Of a DNA stretch of 46,666 nt, positions 22,384-30,836 are shown piece after piece. Position numbers and translations under genes: made by a program. The notes beneath the pieces are model-generated. The model was not told where the DNA came from. It ran no database searches and was given only the letters and a program-made list of their open reading frames with translations. Origin of the DNA: Streptomyces toxytricini (GTDB taxonomy: Bacteria > Actinomycetota > Actinomycetes > Streptomycetales > Streptomycetaceae); assembly GCF_014649915.1 (NCBI RefSeq), contig NZ_BMTY01000035.1, forward strand, positions 1 to 46,666. Direction: 5' to 3'. How positions within the stretch are numbered: the first letter of the stretch is position 1; each line of letters opens with the position of its first letter.

Positions 22384-25014
22384 TCAGATGACGTGCAGGT
22401 CGCGGGCGCGCTCCACGGCGTCGCGGCGGCGCGAGACGCCCAGCTTGCGGAAGATGCCGCGCATGTGCGTCTTGACGGTGTTGACGGACAGCCGGAGTTC
22501 CGCGGCGACCTCCTCGGTCGACATCATCCGCGCCACCAGGGCCAGCACCTCCTTCTCCCGCGGGCTGAGCTCCTCGACCGGCATGCCGTCCGCGGCGCGC
22601 GGTGCGGCGGCCGTGACCCACTCGTAGGAGCTGCTGTGGCCGTTGAGGCCGGCCGCGAGGTGCCGGAGCCAGGGGCCGGCCTCCGCGAAGGGCCGCCGGA
22701 GCAGCTCCGGCCGGGCCGTGTCCAGGGCGTGCAGGAGCCGGTCGCGGGCCGCGGCCTCGTCGCCGTCCAGCAGGGCGCAGTGGGCGCGGAGCAGGGCGAG
22801 CCGCACCCGGTCCGGGAGCGTGGCCTCCGCCGAACCCTCGGCCCGCTCGATCAGCCGCAGCGCCTGCGCGGACTGCCCGGCGGCCAGGTGCGCCTGCGCG
22901 AGCAGCACCGTACGCGCGGGCAGCGCCTCGGGGACGGCCCGCAGCGCGGTGAGCGCCGTGTCGTGGTCGCCGTGGGCCAGGGCGGCGCCCGCGTGGGCCA
23001 CGGCGAGCCGGGCGGCCGCACCGGGCGGACCGGGCGGCCGCGGCTCGTCCAGTACGGCCAGTGCCGCGTGCCAGCGGCCGCCGGCGACCTCGAGCTGGGC
23101 CCGCAGGGCGGAGCGCTCAGCCGCCAGGACCGGGTCGTGCAGGGTGTCGGAGTGGTCCGCGGCGCGGTCCAGGTGGGCGGCCGCGGTCCGCAGGTCGCCC
23201 CGCTCGACCGCGACGGAGGCCAGTGCCAGCCAGGCGGCCCCGGAGCGGTTCTCCTCCGGTACGCCGCCGCGGTCCGCCGCGTCCAGGGATGCCGTGCCGT
23301 GCTCCTCCGCGGCCGACAGGGCGCCCGCCGCGGCGTCGGCGAGGGCGAGCCGGCCCAGGCAGCGGGACAGCAGGGCCGGCGCCCCGTCGGCACACGCCCG
23401 CACCGCCTCGGCGAGGCCCTCCCGCGCCGCCCGGATCCGGCCGTCGCACAGCAGGGCACGGGCGCGCCCGTACAGGCACAGCGGCTCGATCTCGGGATGC
23501 CGTGCCCGCTCCTCGCCCGGCAGCAGCAGCACGAGCTCGGCGATGCGCCGCGCGGCCGCGTCGGCCTCGGCCGGGCCGGGGGCGGACAGCAGCCTCAGCA
23601 GCTCCAGGGTGAGCAGCTCGGCCGGGCCGGCGGCCGGCTCGTGCACCAGCTCCCGTTCGGCCCGGGGGAGCCTGGCCCGGCAGCCGGCCACGTCGTCGCG
23701 GGCCAGGCAGCAGGCCGCGGCGACCAGGGCTGCGGCTGCGCCGGGGGTGTGCTCGGGCATGCGGGCGAGGGCCTCGGCGGGTGCGGCGGCCGGCACGGCG
23801 GCGGTGGGAGGTGAGGCAGCGGTGGGCGGTGCGGCGGCCGGCCCGGCGAGCAGCGGGCCCACAGCGAGGTGCCGGACCGCCTGCGCCGCCGCATAGGGCC
23901 ACTCGCCCCCCGCGGCCGCCTCCTCCACCGCCTCGGCGGTCCGGCAGTGCGCCGCGTACCAGCGGGCGGCCCGGCGGTGCAGCAGGGTCTCCAAGGCGGG
24001 CTGCCGGCTGCGCAGCCGCCCGCGCAGCACCGCCGTGAACAGGGGGTGGACCCGGAACCAGCGCGTCCCGGCCACCGGTTCGACGAAGGCGTGGCGGCGC
24101 ACCAGGTCGTGCAGGACGGCCTCGCAGTCGGTGCGCCCCGTCAGCGCGGCGGCGAGACCGGGATGGACCCGCCCCAGGACCCCCGCCCGCAGAAGCAGCT
24201 CGCGGGAGGCGGCGGGCTGGACGGCGAGCACCTCCGTCAGCAGGTAGTCGGAGACGGCCTGCCGGGCAGCGGCCGCGGAGCCGGCGAACTCGAGGGGGTC
24301 CCCGGCCCGCGCCATGGCCAGGGCGCACAGCCGCAGTCCTGCCGCCCACCCCTCGGTGCGTTCGAGCAGCAGGTCGACGACGCGCTCGTCCGGCGGGCGG
24401 CCGCCCTGCGTCTGGAGCAGGCGGGCGGCCTCGGAGCGGGTGAAGGCGAGCTCCCGTCCGCCGATCTCCGCGAGCCGGCCCTCCACACGGTAGCGGTGCA
24501 GCGGCAGGGCAGGCTCGGACCGGCCGATGACGACGAGCCGGAAGGCGGGACCGGCGTGCTCCACGACGAAGCGGAGGCCGGAGGCGGCGTCCGGGCCGCG
24601 GACCCGGTCGAGGCCGTCGAGGACGAGGACCAGCGGCGCCGGCAGCTCTTCGAGGGCGGCGGCGATCCGCACCGGCAGGCCGGGATCGGAGCCGTCGCCG
24701 CGGCCGCCGTCGCCGCCGACCGGCACCCCGGCGCGGCGGAGTCCTTCCACGGCGTGCGCCCAGAAGCTCTGCGGGGTGTCCTGCTCGTCCAGTGACAGCC
24801 ACACGACGGGGGAGGAGGATGCCCGCGACCGCGCCCAGGAGGCGACCAGCGCGGTCTTGCCGCTGCCGGCGGCCCCCGTGACCAGCGTCAAAGGACCCTG
24901 TATACCGCGGTCGAGCCGCCCGGTCAGCCGCTGCCGGCGCACCAGGCCGGGCGGCGGATCGGGCAGGGCGAACTTCGCACCCAGCACGGGGGCGCGCACG
25001 AGGGAGACGGTCAT
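22384..25014 (-). CDS. LuxR family transcriptional regulator, MalT-like LAL type
   Basis: An 876-residue STAND regulator. VTGAAGSGKTALVASW (about residues 45-60) is the Walker A, and APLVLVLDGLDRVRGP the Walker B. A winged-helix and arm region follows. TPR-like Ala/Leu-rich repeats fill about residues 370-780. The C-terminal LuxR helix-turn-helix is ELSPREKEVLALVARMMSTE followed by SVNTVKTHMRGIFRKLGV. Such proteins bind ATP and an inducer, oligomerise and activate transcription. The ATG at 25014 suits the family's usual N-terminus, though its ribosome binding site is poor. A GTG at 25068 has GGAGG 3 bases upstream and would add 18 residues. The target is unknown; DUF2252 follows and the DAGK gene is divergent. 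Confidence 0.88.
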   Translation of the reverse strand: MTVSLVRAPVLGAKFALPDPPPGLVRRQRLTGRLDRGIQGPLTLVTGAAGSGKTALVASWARSRASSSPVVWLSLDEQDTPQSFWAHAVEGLRRAGVPVGGDGGRGDGSDPGLPVRIAAALEELPAPLVLVLDGLDRVRGPDAASGLRFVVEHAGPAFRLVVIGRSEPALPLHRYRVEGRLAEIGGRELAFTRSEAARLLQTQGGRPPDERVVDLLLERTEGWAAGLRLCALAMARAGDPLEFAGSAAAARQAVSDYLLTEVLAVQPAASRELLLRAGVLGRVHPGLAAALTGRTDCEAVLHDLVRRHAFVEPVAGTRWFRVHPLFTAVLRGRLRSRQPALETLLHRRAARWYAAHCRTAEAVEEAAAGGEWPYAAAQAVRHLAVGPLLAGPAAAPPTAASPPTAAVPAAAPAEALARMPEHTPGAAAALVAAACCLARDDVAGCRARLPRAERELVHEPAAGPAELLTLELLRLLSAPGPAEADAAARRIAELVLLLPGEERARHPEIEPLCLYGRARALLCDGRIRAAREGLAEAVRACADGAPALLSRCLGRLALADAAAGALSAAEEHGTASLDAADRGGVPEENRSGAAWLALASVAVERGDLRTAAAHLDRAADHSDTLHDPVLAAERSALRAQLEVAGGRWHAALAVLDEPRPPGPPGAAARLAVAHAGAALAHGDHDTALTALRAVPEALPARTVLLAQAHLAAGQSAQALRLIERAEGSAEATLPDRVRLALLRAHCALLDGDEAAARDRLLHALDTARPELLRRPFAEAGPWLRHLAAGLNGHSSSYEWVTAAAPRAADGMPVEELSPREKEVLALVARMMSTEEVAAELRLSVNTVKTHMRGIFRKLGVSRRRDAVERARDLHVI

Positions 25015-25271
25015 AGGCCCAAGTCCCGTGGAGGCGGCTTCACCGCGGTCGCGGTCCCTTCCGTGCACGATCCTCCGATCGTGTCCGCTCCGCCCGCCGG
25101 AGCCGCAGTTCGGCGGCGGACGGAGCCCAGGTCGCTGGCCACTCCATGCTCACGCCCCGTGCCCTTGATCGCCACGCAGCGCTCATCGCCCGGCACGGGG
25201 GATGCGCGCCGAACCGTCCGGACCGCCAATGGAGGCCACGTCCCGTACGCCCGACGGCGGAGGTCGACCAC

Positions 25272-27110
25272 GTGAGCACCCAAGCCAAGGCGCGCCTCGC
25301 CCTGCTGGCCGGGGCAGCGGCGCTGCTGCTCATGCTGCTGTTCGCCGGCTACCGCAGCGTCCTGCTGGTCGCGGCGGGGCTGGTCGGGGTGGCCGCCACG
25401 GCGGCCGCCGCCTGGCTGGTGCTCGCCCACCGCGGGCCGGTGCGCTGGCTGGGGCTGGCGGCCGTCGTGGCGGTGCCCGTCCTGCTCGTCGTCTCGTACG
25501 TGCGCGCGGGGCTGCTGTGGGTCGTCCTGTCCTCGGCGGCCCTGTGGTTGGCGGCCGTGGCCGCCGGGCGGTCGGCCCTGGCGGACGAGGCGCACGCCCG
25601 CATGCCGGAGTACCCGGCGGACCGGCCCGCACGGCCCTTCCTGATCATGAACCCGCGTTCCGGCGGCGGGAAGGTCGGCGCGTTCCACCTCAAGGAGAAG
25701 GCGGAGGAGCTCGGCGCCGAAGTCGTGCTCCTCGAAGGCCCCGAGCCGATGGACGTCACCGCCCTCGCCCGCGGCGCGGTCGCCCGCGGGGCCGACCTGC
25801 TCGGCGTCGCAGGCGGCGACGGCACCCAGGCCCTCGTCGCCGCCGTCGCCGCCGAGCACGGCCTGCCGTTCCTCGTGATCAGCGCCGGCACCCGCAACCA
25901 CTTCGCAATGGACCTCGGCCTGGACCGCACCGACCCGGCGGCCTGCCTGGACGCCCTCACCGACGGCGTCGAACTCCGGGTGGACCTCGGACGCGTCGGG
26001 GAGCGCCCCTTCGTCAACACCGCCTCCTTCGGCACGTACGCCGAGGTCGTCCGCAGCCCCGCCTACCGCGACGACAAGATGCGCACGACCCTCGACCTCC
26101 TCCCCGACCTGCTGGCCCGGCAGGCCGGGCCCCGGCTCACGGTCCGCGCCGACGGCACCACCGTCGACGGCCCGCAGGCGGTGCTCGTCAGCAACAACCC
26201 CTACGGCGCCGGCGACCCCGCCGGCCTCGCCCGGCGCGCCCGCCTGGACGCCGGCACCCTCGGGGTGTTCGCCGTGAAGGTCGCGAGCGCCGCCCAGGCG
26301 GCCGGCATCCTCCGCGGCCGCCGCTCCACCGGGCTGGTCGCGCTCGACGCCCGCGAGGTCGTCATCGACGCGGACGCCCCGCACATCAGCGCCGGCATCG
26401 ACGGCGAGTCCCTGACCCTGCCCACACCGGTGCACTGCCGGATCGAAGCGGGTGCCCTGCGCGTCCTGGTGCCGCGGCGCCGCCCCGGCAACCGCGCCGC
26501 AGTGCCCGTCAACTGGGCGGAGATCCGCAGACTGGCCCGGACCATGGGCCGGGCCGCCGCCGGCGGCCGCCCGGTGCAGGGCGGCGAGCGCGACCATCCC
26601 GGAGGCCACCGCCACTGGCACCGCCGCATCGCCGGCGAACGGCCGCGCTTCGACTACAGCGGCGCCGTGTACGGGTCGCTGCTCGCCGCCTCGGTCGTCG
26701 TCGGCACCGGTGTCGGCGGGCAGTACCCCCGGGTCCACCTGATCGTGCTGCTGCTGTCCACGGCAGTGGTCTTCTGGGCGGCCCACGTCTACGCCCGCCT
26801 CTTCGGGGCGTCCCTCGCGAACGAGCCGCTGACCTGGCACGAGTTCCGTACCGTCTGCCGCGACGAGAGACCGCTCATCGAGGCCGCGCTGCCGCCGGCG
26901 GCAGCCGTCGCCATCGCCCCCCTGCTCGGCTTCGACGCCCGGGCGACGTCCTGGTTCGCCCTGGCGGTGGCGCTGGCCGGCCAGGTCGGCTGGGCGGTCC
27001 TCGGCGCCGTACGGGCGGGCGCGCCGCGGCGCCTGGTGGTCATCACGGCGGTGGTGACGGTCCTGCTGGGCGCGGCCATCGTCGCGGCGAAGGCGGGCCT
27101 GTCCCATTGA
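25272..27110 (+). CDS. Diacylglycerol-kinase-family protein fused to a membrane domain
   Basis: A 612-residue protein in three parts. Residues 1-100 contain three to four membrane helices. Residues 125-425 form a DAGK/sphingosine-kinase-like catalytic domain with IMNPRSGGGKVG, LLGVAGGDGTQALVA and ISAGTRNHFAMDLGLD, the usual nucleotide-binding signatures. After a His/Arg-rich linker, residues 455-612 hold about five further helices, beginning FDYSGAVYGSLLAAS. That last segment resembles integral membrane proteins usually encoded alone in Streptomyces. The catalytic part probably phosphorylates a lipid or polyprenol at the membrane. The GTG start has GGAGG 9 bases upstream. Confidence 0.82.
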   Translation: MSTQAKARLALLAGAAALLLMLLFAGYRSVLLVAAGLVGVAATAAAAWLVLAHRGPVRWLGLAAVVAVPVLLVVSYVRAGLLWVVLSSAALWLAAVAAGRSALADEAHARMPEYPADRPARPFLIMNPRSGGGKVGAFHLKEKAEELGAEVVLLEGPEPMDVTALARGAVARGADLLGVAGGDGTQALVAAVAAEHGLPFLVISAGTRNHFAMDLGLDRTDPAACLDALTDGVELRVDLGRVGERPFVNTASFGTYAEVVRSPAYRDDKMRTTLDLLPDLLARQAGPRLTVRADGTTVDGPQAVLVSNNPYGAGDPAGLARRARLDAGTLGVFAVKVASAAQAAGILRGRRSTGLVALDAREVVIDADAPHISAGIDGESLTLPTPVHCRIEAGALRVLVPRRRPGNRAAVPVNWAEIRRLARTMGRAAAGGRPVQGGERDHPGGHRHWHRRIAGERPRFDYSGAVYGSLLAASVVVGTGVGGQYPRVHLIVLLLSTAVVFWAAHVYARLFGASLANEPLTWHEFRTVCRDERPLIEAALPPAAAVAIAPLLGFDARATSWFALAVALAGQVGWAVLGAVRAGAPRRLVVITAVVTVLLGAAIVAAKAGLSH

Positions 27111-27146
27111 GCAGCCCTGGCGGAGGCAGGCCGGCGGTTGGGGCCG

Positions 27147-27163
27147 TCACCCTCTTCGGGTGA
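27147..27163. terminator. Short hairpin after DAGK gene
   Basis: TCACCC-TCTTC-GGGTGA forms a 6-bp stem 37 bp after the stop codon, inside a 120-bp gap before the amidotransferase gene. It is short for a Streptomyces terminator and could be coincidental. Confidence 0.3.
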
Positions 27164-27230
27164 TGCGCCGGGCCGGCCGCGAGCCCACCGTCGAAGGGCG
27201 CAACGGCGCCGCAGGAAAGGGTGGTCGATC

Positions 27231-28070
27231 ATGTGCCGATGGCTCGCCTACACGGGGACGCCCGTCCTCCTGGACCAGCTCCTGTACAAGCCGGCCCATT
27301 CACTGATCGACCAGAGCCTGCACTCGCGGCTTGGCGTCGAGACGACAAACGGGGACGGGTTCGGGATCGGCTGGTACACCCAGGAGCCCGACGTGAACAC
27401 CCCGGCGATCGTCCGCGACGTCGGCCCCGCCTGGAACAACCGCACTCTCCGGGAGATCGCCGAGCACGTCCGGTCGCCGCTGTGCTTCGCCCACATCCGG
27501 GCCTCGACCGGGACGGCGGTCCAGCAGACGAACTGCCACCCCTTCCGCCACGGCCACTGGATGTGGATGCACAACGGCTCCATCACCGGCTTCCACGGGC
27601 TGCGCCGCGAGCTGTGCATGGCCGTCGACCCCGTCCTCTACCTGGCGATGGAGGGGACCACGGACTCCGAGGCGATGTTCTTCCTCGCCCTGACCTTCGG
27701 CCTGGAGGAGGACCCGCCCGGGGCGGTCGCCCGCATGGTCGGCTTCGTCGAGCAGGTCGGCCGCAAGCACGGCATCGAGGCACCCATGCAGATGACCGTC
27801 GCCGTCACCGACGGCACCGCGGTGTGGGCGTTCCGCTACGCCAGCGCGGGCGTCGCCCGCTCGCTGTTCTACAGCACCCGAGTGGAGTCGCTGCGGGCCC
27901 TGCACCCCGACCTCGAGTACTTGCGGGAGCTGTCCGACGACACCCGGCTGATCGTCTCGGAGCCGCTGGGCGACCTCCCCGGGGCGTGGAACGAGGTCCC
28001 CGAGCACTGCTACGGGGTCGTACGCGAAGGGCACGGCGAGATGCACTCCTTCACCCCGCTGCCCGTGTGA
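27231..28070 (+). CDS. Class II glutamine amidotransferase (YafJ/EgtC-like)
   Basis: A 279-residue Ntn-type glutaminase domain protein. Cys2 directly after the initiator Met (MCRWLAYTG) becomes the N-terminal nucleophile. ETTNGDGFGIGWY, SPLCFAHIRAST, TNCHPFRHGHWMWMHNGSI and GTTDSEAMFFLALT are the family signatures that bind glutamine and build the oxyanion hole. There is no second synthetase domain, as in YafJ and EgtC. EgtC cleaves a gamma-glutamyl amide in ergothioneine synthesis, but no egt genes are nearby, so the substrate is open. The ATG at 27231 is fixed by the need for Cys2 and is preceded by GGAAAGGGTGG. Confidence 0.88.
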   Translation: MCRWLAYTGTPVLLDQLLYKPAHSLIDQSLHSRLGVETTNGDGFGIGWYTQEPDVNTPAIVRDVGPAWNNRTLREIAEHVRSPLCFAHIRASTGTAVQQTNCHPFRHGHWMWMHNGSITGFHGLRRELCMAVDPVLYLAMEGTTDSEAMFFLALTFGLEEDPPGAVARMVGFVEQVGRKHGIEAPMQMTVAVTDGTAVWAFRYASAGVARSLFYSTRVESLRALHPDLEYLRELSDDTRLIVSEPLGDLPGAWNEVPEHCYGVVREGHGEMHSFTPLPV

Positions 28071-28093
28071 GGGAAACTCCCGGGTTCCGCCGT

Positions 28094-28118
28094 GCATGGC
28101 CCGGCCCGCCGCGGGCAT
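28094..28118 (+). promoter_or_regulatory. Weak SigB-type promoter candidate for csbD-like gene
   Basis: GCAT at 28094-28097, 15 bases, then GGGCAT at 28113-28118 approximates GNNTN15GGGTAT with one mismatch in the -10. It lies 43 bases before the CsbD-like start. CsbD is a SigB-dependent protein in Bacillus, which is the reason for listing it. Confidence 0.25.
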
Positions 28119-28160
28119 CCGCGTCCGTGTACAGCCCCTCTACCGGGAGGTGAGCGGAGC

Positions 28161-28334
28161 ATGGCCGCAGGCAAGAAGGCCAAGAACGTCGGCAAGACCG
28201 TCAAGGGCAAGGTGAAGGAAACCACCGGCAAGTCCGTCGGCAACGAGAGCCTCGAGGCAAAGGGGCGGGCGGAGCAGGCGGCGGCCGATGCCAAGCAGGC
28301 CGGTCAGAAGGCCAAGGACGCGCTGAAGCACTGA
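28161..28334 (+). CDS. CsbD-like small stress protein
   Basis: A 57-residue Lys/Ala/Gly-rich protein with KNVGKTVKGKVKETTGKSVG and the A/K/Q-rich helix at the C-terminus, the layout of CsbD family proteins. These are abundant, probably disordered general-stress proteins of unknown mechanism. GGGAGGTGA precedes the ATG at a good distance. The gene ends in an 18-bp hairpin shared with the convergent gene. Confidence 0.85.
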   Translation: MAAGKKAKNVGKTVKGKVKETTGKSVGNESLEAKGRAEQAAADAKQAGQKAKDALKH

Positions 28335-28346
28335 CGGGCCGCGCGA

Positions 28347-28386
28347 GCAGCGGGGGCCGCCGTCACAGGACGGCGGCCCCCGCTGC
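28347..28386. terminator. Strong bidirectional terminator
   Basis: Eighteen bases at 28347-28364 (GCAGCGGGGGCCGCCGTC) pair perfectly with 28369-28386 around an ACAG loop. It lies between the csbD-like gene and the convergent minus-strand gene, so it can serve both. Confidence 0.9.
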
Positions 28387-28407
28387 CGCGTGCGGCCGCT
28401 GCCGCGC

Positions 28408-29508
28408 TCACCGGCGGGCCCGGCGGGTCCGCCGGCGCGGCGGCTCCTCTTCCTCTTCCTCGTCTTCCTCCTCTTCCTCGTCGGCGTCCTCGTACGCGCC
28501 CTCGTCCTCGTCCTCCTCCTCGGGAGCGGCTTCGTCCTCGTCCTCGTCCTCGTCCTCGTACTCTTCGTCCTCGGGCGCGCCCTCCTCGTCGGCGTACTCA
28601 CCGCCCTCTTCGTCGCCCTCTTCCGGATACTCCTCGTCGTCCTCCGGTTCCTCCCCGTCCTCGCCCTCGGCGGACTCCTCCTCCTCGACGGCCTCCTCGT
28701 GGCTGCGCACGACCTCGCCGTCCTGGATCTCCCCGCGCCAGCCCTCGGGCTCCTCGTCCGTCAGCGTCACGTACCGGACGAAGTGCTTCAGGTCCAGGCG
28801 CAGGCGGCGGCCCTGGGCGCGCCAGATGTTGCCGGTCTTCTCGAACAGGCCGGCCGGGTAGTACTCGACGACGAGCACGATGCGGGTGAGGGACGGCGTC
28901 AGCTCGTGGAAGCTGACGCAGCCGCGCGTGGTGCCCTTGGCGCCCTCGGAGGTCCACACGATCCGCTCGTCCGGGACCTGCTCCTGCACGGTGGCCTTCC
29001 AACTGCGGGTGGACGGGCCCACCTTCACCTTCCAGTCGCTGGTGGTGTCGGCGCCCTGCGAGACGCTGCGCACGCCCTTGGCGAAGGAGCTGAACTTCTC
29101 GTACTGGGTCCAGTGGTCGTACACGGTGCGCACGGGGAGGCCGATGTCCACGGTCTCCGTGATGTGGGTCGGTTTGGAACCGCTCTTGCGGCCCTTGCCC
29201 TTGCCGCCGCCCAGCAGCCCGCCGCCCACCTCCTTGACCTTGTCCTTGAGGCCGCCGAGCGAGCCGCCGACGGCCGCCTTGAGGGGCGAGTCGCCCTTGA
29301 GCATGCGGCCGCCGATGTCGGCGAGAGTGCCCCCGTTCTTCGCCACGTCCTCCAGCTGGCCGGTGAAGTCGCCGAGCTTCTCCCCGGCCTTGTCGGCGAG
29401 TTGGCCGGCCTGCGCGGAGAGGAAACCGGTGACTTCGTCGAGGAGCTGGTTGACGGGGGACGGGGATTCTCCGGAAGGGGCCCGGTCGGCCCGGTCGGTG
29501 GTGGCCAT
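28408..29508 (-). CDS. SRPBCC-domain protein with long acidic tail, gas-vesicle-associated
   Basis: A 366-residue protein in three parts. Residues 1-110 are an amphipathic Gly/Lys-rich segment (VNQLLDEVTGFLSAQAGQLA, then GGGLLGGGKGKGRKSG). Residues 113-262 are a SRPBCC (START-like) polyketide-cyclase/coenzyme-Q-binding domain: ETVDIGLPVRTVYDHWTQYE, VQEQVPDERIVWTSEG and LTRIVLVVEYYPAG. The rest is nearly all Glu/Asp/Tyr, ending RRRTRRARR. Such proteins recur beside Streptomyces gvp genes. It may correspond to one of the cluster proteins called GvpY/GvpZ, but I cannot confirm which. The ATG follows GGAGGTAA and is 4 bp from the stop of the upstream gene. Confidence 0.8.
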   Translation of the reverse strand: MATTDRADRAPSGESPSPVNQLLDEVTGFLSAQAGQLADKAGEKLGDFTGQLEDVAKNGGTLADIGGRMLKGDSPLKAAVGGSLGGLKDKVKEVGGGLLGGGKGKGRKSGSKPTHITETVDIGLPVRTVYDHWTQYEKFSSFAKGVRSVSQGADTTSDWKVKVGPSTRSWKATVQEQVPDERIVWTSEGAKGTTRGCVSFHELTPSLTRIVLVVEYYPAGLFEKTGNIWRAQGRRLRLDLKHFVRYVTLTDEEPEGWRGEIQDGEVVRSHEEAVEEEESAEGEDGEEPEDDEEYPEEGDEEGGEYADEEGAPEDEEYEDEDEDEDEAAPEEEDEDEGAYEDADEEEEEDEEEEEEPPRRRTRRARR

Positions 29509-29512
29509 CGTG

Positions 29513-30643
29513 TTACCTCCGCGTCGACGGCTTGCGGGCCGACGTCTTCTTCGCCTTCTTCGCCGGCGAGGCCTTCTTGGCGCTGCCGGAGCCGCCGCCG
29601 CGGGCCGGCGGACGGGACGCGGTCTTCTTGGCCGCCGTCTTCTTCGCCGCGGTCTTCTTGGCCGCGGTCTTCTTCGCAGGGGCCGCCTTCTTGGCCGGTG
29701 CCGCCTTCTTGGCCGCCGCCTTGCGCGCGGGCGGAGCCGTGGAGGCCTTCTTCGCCGGGGCGCCCCTGGACGGGGAGGCGGCCTTCTTCGCTGCGCCCGT
29801 CCGGCCACCGGAGCCGGAGCCGCCGCGGTCCGCGGGGGCGGACTTCCGGGCGGGGGCGGCCTTCTCGGCCGGCTTGCTCCCCGGGGCGGCCTTCTTGGCG
29901 GGCTCGCCGCGGGGCGCGGCCTTCTTCGCCGGGGGCTTGGCGGGGGCGGGCGCCCTGCCGGCGGGCTTGGCGCGGGACGAGGTGGCCCGTTTCGAGGCCT
30001 CGGAGGGCGTCCGGCGGGTCCGGGAGGCGGCCCGCGCGGGGCGCGGCTCCTCCTCCTCTTCCTCCTCCGGTTCCTCTTCCTCTTCTTCTTCCTCCTCGGG
30101 TTCAGGCTCCTCCTCCTCTTCTTCCTCCTCCTCTTCCTCCTCCTCCGCTTCAGGCTCGGCCCAGCGGTCCTCCTCGTACGGGCCCTCCTCCTGGTCCTCG
30201 TAGGGCTCGTCCTCGTACGCTTCTTCCTCGGGCGCCTCGTCCTCGTACGCTTCCTCCTCGGGCGCCTCGTCCTCGTACGCCTCGTCCTCGTCGTACTCGT
30301 CCTCCTCGCCGTCCCTGCCGGGGGCCGGCCCGCGGGTCAGGTCGAGGGTGCGCTGGTGGAGGGTGTCGGCGAGGTCGGCGATCTGCCGGTTGGCGGCCGC
30401 GGTGAGGGCCTTCCGGCCCGCCTGGAGGGCTTCGCCGCGCACCTGCTCACGCAGTTCGGCGACTTGCGGCAGCTCGCTCAGGGTGCGCAGCCCCTGGGTC
30501 ATCAACTGGCCCGGTTGCAGCCCGAATCTGCGTCCGGCCAGGTACGTGGCGAGCGACAGGGCCATGCGGCCCTTCTTCGCCCGGCCCAGTACGTAGCCTC
30601 CCGCGATGGCGGCTGCCAGGGCGATCTTGCTCGTGTCCTGCAT
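29513..30643 (-). CDS. Polyampholyte protein with histone-H1-like tail, gas-vesicle-associated
   Basis: A 376-residue protein. The first 110 residues are ordered and helical (KIALAAAIAGGYVLGRAKKG may be a membrane-associated helix). Residues 111-205 are an almost uninterrupted Glu/Asp/Tyr block with EDEAPEEEAY repeats and a run of about 13 Glu. Residues 206-376 are Lys/Ala/Pro-rich with AAKKAAPAKK and TAAKK repeats, like histone H1 or the tail of actinobacterial HU proteins. The ATG at 30643 has GGAAGGA upstream. The gene is divergent from gvpO across 193 bp and is followed by the SRPBCC gene. Nucleic-acid binding by the tail is plausible; the role is unknown. Confidence 0.75.
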   Translation of the reverse strand: MQDTSKIALAAAIAGGYVLGRAKKGRMALSLATYLAGRRFGLQPGQLMTQGLRTLSELPQVAELREQVRGEALQAGRKALTAAANRQIADLADTLHQRTLDLTRGPAPGRDGEEDEYDEDEAYEDEAPEEEAYEDEAPEEEAYEDEPYEDQEEGPYEEDRWAEPEAEEEEEEEEEEEEEPEPEEEEEEEEEPEEEEEEEPRPARAASRTRRTPSEASKRATSSRAKPAGRAPAPAKPPAKKAAPRGEPAKKAAPGSKPAEKAAPARKSAPADRGGSGSGGRTGAAKKAASPSRGAPAKKASTAPPARKAAAKKAAPAKKAAPAKKTAAKKTAAKKTAAKKTASRPPARGGGSGSAKKASPAKKAKKTSARKPSTRR

Positions 30644-30836
30644 CAGCCCTGTCCTTCCGGAGGGGGTGGGGGGCGGCCGGGGCCTGGGGCTCCCGTGGTC
30701 CGCGATACCTACAGGCCTGCTCACACTGACGTCCGGTATGCACTGTTATGCGAAAAAAATCCGCAGCAGGAGGTGTGCCGCGCGCCGACCGGGGGAGGGG
30801 CCGTGCATCGACGGAGACGACGTTCGAGGGGAGCCC
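30644..30836. promoter_or_regulatory. Divergent gvp promoter region
   Basis: This interval contains the least GC-rich stretch nearby (30735-30762, with a seven-A run), expected for the gvpO promoter. A weak SigB-like arrangement, GCCT-N15-CGGTAT, lies at 30715-30739. CAGGAGG at 30767-30773 is a ribosome-binding-site-like sequence well upstream of gvpO. From the GTG at 30775 a 21-codon frame runs to a TGA that overlaps the gvpO ATG by ATGA. Confidence 0.4.

Noticed and set aside
27231..28070. Assignment as EgtC of ergothioneine synthesis.
   Set aside because: The fold fits, but no egtA, egtB, egtD or egtE lies nearby, so only the broader amidotransferase class is supported.
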